From Pseudobdellovibrio sp. (GTDB lineage Bacteria > Bdellovibrionota > Bdellovibrionia > Bdellovibrionales > Bdellovibrionaceae), in NCBI GenBank assembly GCA_020696855.1, contig JAJFMT010000009.1, positions 1 to 45,846 of the forward strand: a stretch of 45,846 nt of DNA, given 5' to 3'. This document shows positions 6,207 through 14,292 of the stretch, piece by piece. The position numbers and the translations under genes are program-made. Each line of letters opens with the position of its first letter. Position 1 is the stretch's first letter. Under the pieces are notes generated by a model that saw only the letters and a list, made by a program, of their open reading frames with translations, was not told where the DNA came from and did no database searches.

Positions 6207-7148
6207 GTGAGTAAAGTTGCCAGCAAATTGAACAAGAATTTGGGTTCAAAGAAGAATAAGAACATTAAAATCAAGATGAGAAAAGCTTCGTTAGTTCGGG
6301 CTAAAGCTCACAAAGCTAAAAAACGTGTAACCGAAAAAGAATTAATCATCATTGATGAAAAGCAGGGGTTAATTTTCGAAAACGACAAAACCCTTTTTGG
6401 CTATTTTTCAGTCCCTATCAAGGAATATGAGAACTTGTTCCACAAAAACTACCGCCCCGAGGTGGACTTTTCCGCCCTGGAACAGCAGGAACACGAGTCC
6501 CTTCTTGAGGAAACTTTGGACGATCCGGATGAGATCTGGTTAGACCAGGAAACCTTCGAAGATTTGAAAGTACACACGTTTGTAAGATCCTTCGAAACCA
6601 AACAACAAACTTTTTATTACATTGCTGTGGTATATGTGAACACCGAAGAAAATTACCCAAGCTTTGTTTTCTTGCACTTTCCGACAAAAGATAACGAAAT
6701 GCTGGAAACGTTCCGCAAAGACGAAATCATTTTTCACAGAAAGTTAGAAGCCATCCAGTTTGCTGCGATTGAAGGCGATTCTTTGCTGGAGGGTGATTAC
6801 CTGGCGATCGGTCTTTTAGAGTCGATGCTAAAGCTTCGCAGTGAGAAAGACATCCCGACAGACAAATTTAAAGACTACGTGGATTGCCGTGAATCGACTA
6901 TCAACGGGCCAGATGAAATCTGGCGCAAAGTCGATACGACAGGGCATGTGCTTGTAACCTTCATCAAAGAATTTCCTGACCTGGGAGTGGAGGACTGCTT
7001 CTATATCGTCGTAACAGAAGAGGATACAGAAGCGCAGGTGAATTCGTTGTTATTCTCGTTTCCTACAAAAGACGAAACCCTGGTCGACCGTTACCGCCAG
7101 GGTGAAAACTTGGAAGCTGAGGAAGTGGCTACAGAGTCGAGCCATTAG
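6207..7148 (+). CDS. Protein with two PBECR-like (phage Barnase-EndoU-ColicinE5/D-RelE) repeats
   Basis: The 313-residue product starts at GTG with TTGGAG before it. The first about 40 residues are strongly basic (runs such as KKNKNIKIKMRK), a tail that could bind nucleic acid. Two related segments follow: about residues 104-180 begin DDPDEIW and contain FYYIAVVYVN, FLHFPTKD and a final FRKDEIIF; about residues 233-300 begin NGPDEIW and contain FYIVVTEE, LFSFPTKD and YRQGENL. The PDEI(W/Y)...vvv...(T/S)F.t.D pattern is typical of PBECR domains, a fold shared by several RNases and toxins. I infer an internal duplication; whether either copy is catalytic cannot be told, and conserved His or Lys residues of active nucleases are not obvious. 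No signal peptide is seen. Confidence 0.7.
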   Translation: MSKVASKLNKNLGSKKNKNIKIKMRKASLVRAKAHKAKKRVTEKELIIIDEKQGLIFENDKTLFGYFSVPIKEYENLFHKNYRPEVDFSALEQQEHESLLEETLDDPDEIWLDQETFEDLKVHTFVRSFETKQQTFYYIAVVYVNTEENYPSFVFLHFPTKDNEMLETFRKDEIIFHRKLEAIQFAAIEGDSLLEGDYLAIGLLESMLKLRSEKDIPTDKFKDYVDCRESTINGPDEIWRKVDTTGHVLVTFIKEFPDLGVEDCFYIVVTEEDTEAQVNSLLFSFPTKDETLVDRYRQGENLEAEEVATESSH

Positions 7149-7170
7149 GCGAGCCGGTTAACCAGAGCCA

Positions 7171-7863
7171 TTAGAAGCAATACTGATCAAAAGATTCCTG
7201 AATTTGCGAGAAGCTCCAGCCGCTCACATCTTGACCGTACAGCGGGTGTAATTGCTGAAGTAATTCCGCACGCATTGTACCGTTAGAGTTGTATTTGTAA
7301 TCTTCAGGGCTTGCTAAAAATTGCGGGATCAGTACGTTTACGTGATCGATCATTGTGCCGTCTGACATATAAGCTACAACTTTAATTACCTGATACGGGT
7401 TCTTTAAATCATCGTTTAACTTCAGCATATAGCCTGTTTCTGCATTCATTGAGCTGATGTAAATACCTGTTGTAGGTACAGAAGACGGTGAGCCTGTGCT
7501 CAGGTTATATGAGTACGCTGCCATCGGAGCGCTGTCTAATTGAACCGCGTTGTTGATTACGCGCCATTTGTAAAATTTTAAGTAGTAACCAGGTTTATTA
7601 TGAGCGCTGTCAATTGATCCGAATTTTACTTTTACAAAATCCTGGTTAGCTTTGCCGTCAGCATCGATAATGTTAGCGATATTCATTGTCATTAAGCCGG
7701 CTTTGCTCAGTTGGTTACATGATGCCAGAGGTTTCTCACTGCTCACTTCAACGCGAGACTCTGATTCGGTTGTACCTGAGTTAGCAGACTTGCTTGTGCC
7801 GCAAGCGCTTAATACCAACATTGAGATCAGAACTGTTACTTTGATTAGAGTTTGTGTTTTCAT
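7171..7863 (-). CDS. Putative lipoprotein of unknown function
   Basis: The 230-residue product has a lipoprotein signal with lipobox LSAC (Cys about residue 21), then a Ser/Thr/Glu-rich linker and a domain rich in Tyr, Asn and Ser with beta-like alternation. Two Cys remain in the mature part, one near the start (LASCNQL) and one at the penultimate residue, which could form a disulfide linking the ends. No family is recognised. The Shine-Dalgarno (AGAGGGG) is good, but it lies in one arm of an inverted repeat (7868-7901). The gene converges on the double PBECR-like gene, 22 bases apart, with no clear terminator in between. Confidence 0.78.
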   Translation of the reverse strand: MKTQTLIKVTVLISMLVLSACGTSKSANSGTTESESRVEVSSEKPLASCNQLSKAGLMTMNIANIIDADGKANQDFVKVKFGSIDSAHNKPGYYLKFYKWRVINNAVQLDSAPMAAYSYNLSTGSPSSVPTTGIYISSMNAETGYMLKLNDDLKNPYQVIKVVAYMSDGTMIDHVNVLIPQFLASPEDYKYNSNGTMRAELLQQLHPLYGQDVSGWSFSQIQESFDQYCF

Positions 7864-7867
7864 ATTT

Positions 7868-7901
7868 AACCCCTCTTACACACCTAAATTGCAAAGGGGT
7901 T
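7868..7901 (-). promoter_or_regulatory. Inverted repeat covering the ribosome binding site of the lipoprotein gene
   Basis: AACCCCT (7868-7874) and AGGGGTT (7895-7901) are perfect 7-bp arms 20 bases apart. On the minus strand the second arm contains the AGGGG ribosome binding site and ends 4 bases before the ATG, so pairing would hide it. Confidence 0.45.
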
Positions 7902-7966
7902 GCCATGGCTCATTTTGAGAATGAAAACAGGGGTGGTTTTAAGGCCTTTTCGCAGATCGAAAATGA

Positions 7967-8017
7967 GACACTAAAACTTGGCATTATCAGAGTGAAACAA
8001 GGTGCCGCTTTAGTGTC
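7967..8017. repeat. Long inverted repeat next to the 3' end of mutS2
   Basis: GACACTAAA (7967-7975) and TTTAGTGTC (8009-8017) are perfect 9-bp arms; inside them GGCA and TGCC can extend the stem. An overlapping short palindrome TGTCAC-tg-GTGACA is at 8014-8027. It lies 27 bases past the mutS2 stop. It may be a 3' stem-loop that protects or ends the mRNA; no long T run follows on the minus strand. Confidence 0.45.
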
Positions 8018-8043
8018 ACTGGTGACAAGGGATTGGTCACACC

Positions 8044-10377
8044 TTAGAGCTGGCCCAGCTCTACCCAGGTTACGCCATCGCCGCCGGTTTCAGCACTGCC
8101 GGCCTTCCACTTCTTGACGTAGACTGAGCGGGAAAGGTAGGTGCGGATCGCTTTTTTAAGAGCTTCTGTGCCGTGGCCGTGAATAACCTTAAGCCTGTCT
8201 TCGTTCATTTCGGTCGCGTGATCCAAAGCTATTTCAAGTTCGGAAATGGCCTCATCAACTGTTTTGCCGCGAAGATCGAGATTGCGGTCAGTCTCAAGCA
8301 TGGTCACGGTCACTTGGCCGCTTTGCCGTACTAGGCGGTTTGTGGGGTTCTGCGCTTTTGCAGGTGGCTTCAGTTCATTCCACGGAAGCTGAAGGCGAAT
8401 CGACTGCGATAAAACCAATACTTCACCGCGCGCGTTCGGGACGGATTGCACAACACCATCCTGATTCAAACTTGGTACAAATATTTTGCTGCCCGGCGGA
8501 AAGCGTTTTGCGAATTCGTCGGCATTTGCAATTTGGGAAGTTCCTGATTGTACGGGCTTGGCTTTAATAATTTCAGGTAAGGTCGATTTGATTTCCTGTA
8601 ACTGACGGTGACGCTCGAGTACTGTGCCGGCGCTTGCAGTGTTTAAAGCCTCTTCAACTTTTGAGCTGGCTTTTTTAAGAGCCTGCGAAAGTTTGTTTTC
8701 TTTTTCGCGCTCGAAGTCTGCAAGCTTAGTTTCATATTCATCTTTTAGTTTTTCAGCTTTTTTAACCTGCTGTTTTAAGTTGTCCTGTAAAACGGTGATG
8801 TCTTTTTTTAATGACTCCAGTTCGGCCATTTTACTTTGACGGGCGCGGACCTCAGGACTCAATTTCTGAAGAGCCAAATCAACTATGGCTGGAGACACAC
8901 CGACACGTTTTGCCGTTTGAATTGCAAGTGATTCGCCCGGAATCCCCGGCAGGAAGTGGTAGGTTGGTTTGCCGATTTGGGTATCGTACTCTAGACTGCC
9001 GTTCAGCACCGGATCTTTTTCTGTCCAACCCATTTTTAGCGGGCTCAAATGTGAAGTGATGATTCCGAAAAAATTATTTTCAGCATATTTTTCAATGAAC
9101 GCGCGCGCCAGTGCTGAGCCTTCTTCAGGATCAGTCGAGCCGCAGATCTCATCGATTAAAACTAAATTCTCTAAACCTTTTAACTGCGAAGCACGGTCTA
9201 AAATTTTTAAGTGAGCCGCAAAGGTACTGAGATCTTCATCGACACTTTGCGAGTCGCCGATGCCGGTTACGATCTCAGCGAAGAACGGGATTGTTGATTC
9301 CGCCTGAACGCAGATCGGAAGGCCACAGCGGGCCATTTGCGCCGCAAGTCCGATTGATTTTAATAAAACGGTTTTACCGCCGGCATTGGGACCGGACAGA
9401 ATTAATATTCTTTTGTCGGCACTCAACTGAACGCTGTTACTCACAATTTTTTTGCCCGAAAGTTTTAACAAAGGATGGATCAGCTCTTTCAAGTCAATTT
9501 GATCTTCGGCAAAACGGCAGCTTTTTGCTTCTAACAAAATGCTGAGCTGGCCTTTTGACAAAAGCACATCGCAGTTAATTAAAATTTTGCGTGAACTTTC
9601 AAAATCGGAAGTTTTCGTCGCAAGATATTCCGAGATCTCGTAAAGCAATCGCTCAATTTCGTCTTCAATTTCGACCTCGATCTGACGAACGCGGTTGTTT
9701 AACGGAATGACGGTTTCAGGTTCCATGTAAACGGTTTGTTTTGTCTGAGAACTTCCATGGATGACTCCGGGAACAAAGTGCTGCATTCCGCCTTTAACAG
9801 GAATCACCCAGCGGCCTTCACGGGTCGTGACGTATTTTTCCTGAAGCATGTGTTCCACTTTGTTGTCTTTAACCAGTTTGTCCATATGGTTCTGGATCTG
9901 ACGGGCTAAAGATTCTTTTTCTTTGAACAGACGGTAAAGTTTTTCAGAGGCATCCATACGGATGTCTCCTGAAGGTGTCATCAGGTTATCAATGGCTGAA
10001 AGCGGCTCTTCTGCGTGCATAAGGGCCTGGCTTTGTTCGTGTGCCCAGGCGGTGTTCTGTGTTTTCAGTGCCTCAACAAGTGCGATGATTTCAATACAGA
10101 AGTGACGGATGTCTTTAAGTTCAAGAGTTTTAACAACGGCTTTTTTTCTAAGTCTTGAAATCCATAGTTCGAACAAATCCAGACTCTGCATGTGAGGCCT
10201 AACGCCGGAATTTATCACTTCGGCGGCACATTCGATTTCATAAAAGCTGCGCTCGGCATCGGTGGCGGAGCCGAAGGGTTTTGTGTCGTTCACGATATCG
10301 CGGGCGGCTTCACAAGTAGTGAAAGATTTTATTTTTTCTAGAATTTCAATCCAGTCTAAATTTTTAACTTCAAACAT
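8044..10377 (-). CDS. mutS2: MutS2-family ATPase/endonuclease
   Basis: The 777-residue protein, the usual MutS2 length, has the MutS-type ATPase core with Walker A GPNAGGKT (about residues 326-333) and Walker B LVLIDEICGSTDPEEG (about 403), a long charged coiled coil after it (about 520-630), and a C-terminal Smr domain with LDLRGKTVDEA and IHGHGTEALK (about 700-765). MutS2 lacks the mismatch-recognition domains of MutS; known members act against recombination intermediates or split collided ribosomes through the Smr domain. The start is the ATG at 10377, preceded by AAGGTGAA, and overlaps the end of lnt by 8 bases; longer frames run far into lnt and are not real. Translation is probably coupled to lnt. 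Confidence 0.95.
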   Translation of the reverse strand: MFEVKNLDWIEILEKIKSFTTCEAARDIVNDTKPFGSATDAERSFYEIECAAEVINSGVRPHMQSLDLFELWISRLRKKAVVKTLELKDIRHFCIEIIALVEALKTQNTAWAHEQSQALMHAEEPLSAIDNLMTPSGDIRMDASEKLYRLFKEKESLARQIQNHMDKLVKDNKVEHMLQEKYVTTREGRWVIPVKGGMQHFVPGVIHGSSQTKQTVYMEPETVIPLNNRVRQIEVEIEDEIERLLYEISEYLATKTSDFESSRKILINCDVLLSKGQLSILLEAKSCRFAEDQIDLKELIHPLLKLSGKKIVSNSVQLSADKRILILSGPNAGGKTVLLKSIGLAAQMARCGLPICVQAESTIPFFAEIVTGIGDSQSVDEDLSTFAAHLKILDRASQLKGLENLVLIDEICGSTDPEEGSALARAFIEKYAENNFFGIITSHLSPLKMGWTEKDPVLNGSLEYDTQIGKPTYHFLPGIPGESLAIQTAKRVGVSPAIVDLALQKLSPEVRARQSKMAELESLKKDITVLQDNLKQQVKKAEKLKDEYETKLADFEREKENKLSQALKKASSKVEEALNTASAGTVLERHRQLQEIKSTLPEIIKAKPVQSGTSQIANADEFAKRFPPGSKIFVPSLNQDGVVQSVPNARGEVLVLSQSIRLQLPWNELKPPAKAQNPTNRLVRQSGQVTVTMLETDRNLDLRGKTVDEAISELEIALDHATEMNEDRLKVIHGHGTEALKKAIRTYLSRSVYVKKWKAGSAETGGDGVTWVELGQL

Positions 10378-12034
10378 TTTCACCTTCATCCGGCGCTGGC
10401 GCCGGGGTTGGTCCGGTTCGGTAGTAAAATAATAATCCGATTGCAAGCGCCAGCCAAATGACCCAGTCAAAATAACCGAAACGGGTGTAAGTGGTTTGCG
10501 GCGGATTTTTTTTGTAACGCACTTCAAACGTATGAGCCCAGCCTTCATTGATCGGTGACTGAGTCAGAATCTCGCCATCGGCTAGAATTGCTGTTGAGAT
10601 GCCGGTGTTTGTAGAACGAACCAGCGGGCGCCGTACTTCTACCGCGCGGGCTAAAGTCATCCAGCCATGCTGGTAGGGTTCTGCCCACCAGCCGAACCAG
10701 GCGTCGTTTGTGACGTTGAAAATAACCTGCGCACCGTTTTTAGCAAGGTCGCGAGAGAAGCCCGGCTCTAAAGAGTCATAACAAATTTGCGGGCCCAGCC
10801 TGATCTCTTTATCTTTCAGAGCGATCTTCGCGATAACCGGGCCAGAACCTTTTGCATAGACGCCGACAAATGGAAGCAGATCATACAGCTTCGGAAACAG
10901 CTCTCCGAACGGCATGTATTCACCGAACGCCAGAAGATTCGTTTTAAAATACGGAGGGGCGGCGAAGTCGCGGTTAGGGGCGATGTAAAATACGCTGTTG
11001 CGGATCACATCGTCGCCGCGGTAGTCACGCTCTTGCTTGTTAAGAGAATAAGCTCCGGTTATCAGCGGGATTCCCCAGTAGGAGACGTTCTCGAGAATCT
11101 TTTTTTGGTCTTTGCCGTAGTGATAGGTTTTGTCCATGGCCATCGGCAAGGCTGTCTCTGGCCAGATCAGAAGGTCAGCCGGGGACTGGGCAATGTGCTC
11201 TGCCGTTCGAGAGCTGTATTTGTCGATGATAAAATTATGAAACTGAGATTTTTGCTCTGACTGAAGCTTTTCAGAATTGCCGATATTGCCTTGAGTAACC
11301 GCGATGCGCGCCATCTCGTCGGTCTTTTGCCAGCGCTTGGCTTTGAAGTGACCGGTAACGTTGAATAAAACAAAAACCGCTAGAGTCACAGCGAAAATGA
11401 AGCCGGCTTCCCTTTTTTGTTTTTGAATAAACAAATAAACGGCGTAGGCGACGCAGGATTGAATCACGAAGATCCATGTCGAAAGGCCCCAGAAGCCCAC
11501 GGTGTCAGCCCATTGATAGATCGGCAGGTTCATCCACAGAAGTGAGTAACCCAGGTTCCATTCAAAAATTGAAGGCCATACGCGCTCAATAAGACCCATG
11601 GAAATCGCAAGAAGCAAAAACCGGACAAAGACATTTTGGATCCTGAGCTTTCTAAACAATACGGCGGCAAATGTTACTGAGAGCGGAATGTAGAGATGCA
11701 TGAAGGTTCCAAAAGCCAGCAAAGCCGCAAGGGATAAGGGGGCCGGAAGATGACCGAACTCGGTACTCACATAGTAAATCCAGTTGAACCCTATAAGAGT
11801 CAGCACGAACTGCGTAACCCATGCGGACAAGAAGATTTGTGAAAATTTTTTATTGTCATCGGTCAGTTGTAAAACCTTGAACCACAGAGGGAGATAACAG
11901 AAAAACAATGCCCATCCGTTGAAGGGAATGTAAGAAGTTCCCACCAAAATTCCACTCAAAAATGGAAGGGCCAGAAAGTAAGAAATCCCCTTGATAAAAC
12001 TGCGAATTCTGTTCATGCTATAAGAAGTTAACAT
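10370..12034 (-). CDS. lnt: Apolipoprotein N-acyltransferase
   Basis: This 554-residue inner-membrane enzyme adds the third acyl chain to the N-terminal Cys of lipoproteins. The N-terminal half has several hydrophobic segments; the C-terminal half is the nitrilase-like periplasmic domain with the Glu motif LLIWPETALPM, the Lys region FKTNLLAFGEYMPFGE and the Cys motif GPQICYDSLEP (Glu-Lys-Cys triad), followed by VTNDAWFG and a last membrane segment. It is slightly longer than the E. coli enzyme. The start is the ATG at 12034 or the in-frame ATG at 12016; neither has a strong ribosome binding site. It precedes mutS2 in one transcript. Its presence fits the many lipoproteins in this window. Confidence 0.95.
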   Translation of the reverse strand: MLTSYSMNRIRSFIKGISYFLALPFLSGILVGTSYIPFNGWALFFCYLPLWFKVLQLTDDNKKFSQIFLSAWVTQFVLTLIGFNWIYYVSTEFGHLPAPLSLAALLAFGTFMHLYIPLSVTFAAVLFRKLRIQNVFVRFLLLAISMGLIERVWPSIFEWNLGYSLLWMNLPIYQWADTVGFWGLSTWIFVIQSCVAYAVYLFIQKQKREAGFIFAVTLAVFVLFNVTGHFKAKRWQKTDEMARIAVTQGNIGNSEKLQSEQKSQFHNFIIDKYSSRTAEHIAQSPADLLIWPETALPMAMDKTYHYGKDQKKILENVSYWGIPLITGAYSLNKQERDYRGDDVIRNSVFYIAPNRDFAAPPYFKTNLLAFGEYMPFGELFPKLYDLLPFVGVYAKGSGPVIAKIALKDKEIRLGPQICYDSLEPGFSRDLAKNGAQVIFNVTNDAWFGWWAEPYQHGWMTLARAVEVRRPLVRSTNTGISTAILADGEILTQSPINEGWAHTFEVRYKKNPPQTTYTRFGYFDWVIWLALAIGLLFYYRTGPTPAPAPDEGENV

Positions 12035-12060
12035 AATCTGTTATTCGGGGGAAGACGCAG

Positions 12061-12849
12061 ATGAACACAGAAATGATTCGTTCGGAGAACGAAAGATCAC
12101 AGCCTGGGGTAACGCCCGTTGCGAAAGAAGTTCGCTTCCGCTGTCCACATTGCCAAAAGCTTTACTGCACAACCAATGATGTCTTTGAAGACGAAAAAGA
12201 GCCGGGTTTTGACTGCGCTTCTTGCGATAAAGCCTTTTATTTAACCACTGAAACGGGTGAATTCGGTCTTTTTAAAACAAAAACCCCTGAGAAGATCGCA
12301 CTAAGCACATGCCCGAAATGCTCGAACCTGAAACCGCAAAAAAGCGATGAATGCCCAACTTGCGGCGTTTTAGAATCAAAATATATACAGCTTCAAAAAG
12401 ATGAAAGCCCGGTGTTGTACGAGATGAACGCCCTTTGGCAAAAAGTGGTCGCTAACTTCGACGAAGACCAATATCACCAGGATTTTTTAAACCGCTGTCA
12501 CCAGCAAATGGCTTTGAACTTTGCGTGGCAAAAGTATGCCGAACTTCAGAAAAGTTTAGGTCATGATTCACTTTGCGCGAAATACATTAAGCAAATCGAA
12601 ACGCGCCTTGATCAGCAGCTGAAGTCTCCGAAATACAATGACGTTGCAAAAGATCCTGAAACAGCGGTAGCGGCGTTAAGCGGATTTCAGATTTTGTTTT
12701 TAACAATTGGCACCATCGGAATGCTGATGCTGATTTACAATAAATATGTTCCAACGTTTCCGAATTTCAACGGCATGGTGTTAAGCCTGACGATTCTGGC
12801 ATTCGGCGTAGGGCTTTTTTCAAATTCGCGCAAACCTTTAAGTTTGTAA
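12061..12849 (+). CDS. Zinc-ribbon membrane protein of unknown function
   Basis: The 262-residue product has a strong ribosome binding site (GGGGGAAG). Near the N-terminus FRCPHCQKLYC and FDCASCDKAFY form a CxxC...CxxC zinc ribbon of the MJ0042 type (about residues 27-60); a second pair, CPKCSNL and CPTCGVL, follows at about 85-105. A helical region leads to two predicted membrane helices close to the C-terminus (about 207-226 and 238-256). It resembles bacterial zinc-finger membrane proteins that sense or organise, but no function is known to me. Its start is only 26 bases from that of lnt on the opposite strand, so the promoters must overlap. It converges on the S8 protease with 3 bases between the stops. 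Confidence 0.8.
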   Translation: MNTEMIRSENERSQPGVTPVAKEVRFRCPHCQKLYCTTNDVFEDEKEPGFDCASCDKAFYLTTETGEFGLFKTKTPEKIALSTCPKCSNLKPQKSDECPTCGVLESKYIQLQKDESPVLYEMNALWQKVVANFDEDQYHQDFLNRCHQQMALNFAWQKYAELQKSLGHDSLCAKYIKQIETRLDQQLKSPKYNDVAKDPETAVAALSGFQILFLTIGTIGMLMLIYNKYVPTFPNFNGMVLSLTILAFGVGLFSNSRKPLSL

Positions 12850-12852
12850 TCG

Positions 12853-14241
12853 CTAGTTTCCGTCTTTAACTGCGTTCGGGTCTTCAGCTACAGCGTTGGC
12901 GCTTGGTTTTTTACGGTTGTTTTGCTGACCTAAGTTCTTCAATAACTGCTTACCGAAGCTGGCTACATTGCTGACGTTATCCATGTTCGGATCCGTGCCT
13001 CTGTCTGACTCTGCATTTGATTCTGACAGGAATTTATTTTCAACTTTGGCTTTTGCTGTTCCTGAAAATCCTGTTTCATTGCCAAGAATCGTTAATGCTT
13101 TAAAAAGATTTAACTGACGCGAGGTTTTCGTTTTTGCCAAAAGTGAAGACGAAGTATCACCGGTAGCTAAGACATATTTTTTGATTTCTTCAGCTTTAAA
13201 ATACTGTTTTTTATGAGAAATAATGAGGGTGGCTGCACCGGTTACAAACGCTGTGGCCTGTGAAGTTCCGGTCATTAAACCGTAAGAATTGTTCGGTAAG
13301 CACGAAAGAATATTCTGGCCCGGAGCCGCGATATCCACCGTCTGAACACCATAGTTTGATGACGATAAAACTTCTGTCGTCGGGTCGATAGCGGTTACTG
13401 AAATAATATTTTTTAACGGGTAATCAGCCGGGTAGTAATGGTTCTGGTCAGAGTTAGAACGTTCGTTGCCGGCTGCGGCTACGAATAAAATTCCCTTTTT
13501 CTCTGCGGCTTGAACGGCTTCGAATTCTTCTTGTGAATACTCAATGCCGCCACCGGAATAATTAATAATATGCGCACCCATTTTGACCGCGTACTGAATA
13601 GAAGCCACAGTGTTTTTTAAGTTATCCGTATTCGGAACTTTCGGGTCGTAATACTTTAGGATCATGAGACTGACTTTAGGTGAAATCCCGCTGATGCCTT
13701 TACCGTTCGCAGCTTCAGCCCCCACGATGCCGGCAATGTGGGTACCGTGACCGTGATTGTCGGTTAATCTCGGGTTGTTAGAAACGAAGTTCCAGCCGTT
13801 AACATCGTCAATAAAACCGTTTTGGTCATCATCGATTCCGTTGGTCGCTTTGTCTTTGCCTTTTGCATCTTTGCCGGATTCGCCTTGATTGACCCACAAG
13901 TTGCCTTTTAAGTCTTCGTGGTTAATGTCAATACCTGTATCGATAATCGCAACGATGACTTCTTTACTGCCTTGGCTGACAGACCAGGCACGGGCCGCAT
14001 CTGATTTTTTAAGGCCCCATGCTTGCTTGATAGCAGGGTCGTTGAATAGCGCTGAAGGCTCGTCTTCTACAGACGTGGTTTGATCCTGAACAAGGCCTAA
14101 CTCTAAAAGACGGTTGCTCTGACTTTGTTTTTTTGTGGACTGGGTTTCGCGAAGCGGGTTCGGAGTCAGAAAGAAGTAAAGAGCAATAGCAAATACTGTA
14201 AAAAACAAACCATTAATCAGATAGAGAGAGTTCTTTTTCAT
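12853..14241 (-). CDS. Subtilisin-like (S8) serine protease, membrane-anchored or secreted
   Basis: The 462-residue protein begins with a hydrophobic segment (residues about 7-27) that is a signal or an anchor. The subtilase domain has all catalytic parts: Asp in VAIIDTGIDINHEDL (about residue 101), His in DNHGHGTHIAG (about 164) and Ser in MTGTSQATAF (about 325), plus the oxyanion Asn region VAAAGNERSN. The pro-region is short or absent. About 100 residues after the domain are polar, with Asn, Ser and Lys, and may be a flexible tail. It is expected outside the cytoplasm, possibly used on envelope or foreign protein. Its ribosome binding site lies within a GAAA-loop hairpin (14243-14260). It may be co-transcribed with the lytic transglycosylase just upstream. 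Confidence 0.92.
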   Translation of the reverse strand: MKKNSLYLINGLFFTVFAIALYFFLTPNPLRETQSTKKQSQSNRLLELGLVQDQTTSVEDEPSALFNDPAIKQAWGLKKSDAARAWSVSQGSKEVIVAIIDTGIDINHEDLKGNLWVNQGESGKDAKGKDKATNGIDDDQNGFIDDVNGWNFVSNNPRLTDNHGHGTHIAGIVGAEAANGKGISGISPKVSLMILKYYDPKVPNTDNLKNTVASIQYAVKMGAHIINYSGGGIEYSQEEFEAVQAAEKKGILFVAAAGNERSNSDQNHYYPADYPLKNIISVTAIDPTTEVLSSSNYGVQTVDIAAPGQNILSCLPNNSYGLMTGTSQATAFVTGAATLIISHKKQYFKAEEIKKYVLATGDTSSSLLAKTKTSRQLNLFKALTILGNETGFSGTAKAKVENKFLSESNAESDRGTDPNMDNVSNVASFGKQLLKNLGQQNNRKKPSANAVAEDPNAVKDGN

Positions 14242-14242
14242 A

Positions 14243-14260
14243 ACCTACCTTTCGGTAGGT
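14243..14260 (-). promoter_or_regulatory. GAAA-tetraloop hairpin holding the ribosome binding site of the S8 protease
   Basis: On the minus strand the arms ACCTACC and GGTAGGT pair perfectly around a GAAA loop, and the start codon follows one base later. The AGGTAGG that could serve as Shine-Dalgarno is inside the stem, so translation would require the hairpin to open. Confidence 0.6.
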
Positions 14261-14292
14261 CGAGGTGCTATCTGAAGCTGGGTAATAGGGGA

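Noticed and set aside
7904..8117. A plus-strand frame beginning MAHFENENRGG with AAGGGG before its ATG
   Set aside because: Its last third is antisense to the end of mutS2 and loses any protein-like composition; the AAGGGG is better explained as an arm of the inverted repeat for the minus-strand lipoprotein.
10378..10548. An N-terminal extension of MutS2
   Set aside because: It lies inside lnt, and the ATG at 10377 with AAGGTGAA gives the normal MutS2 length and N-terminus.
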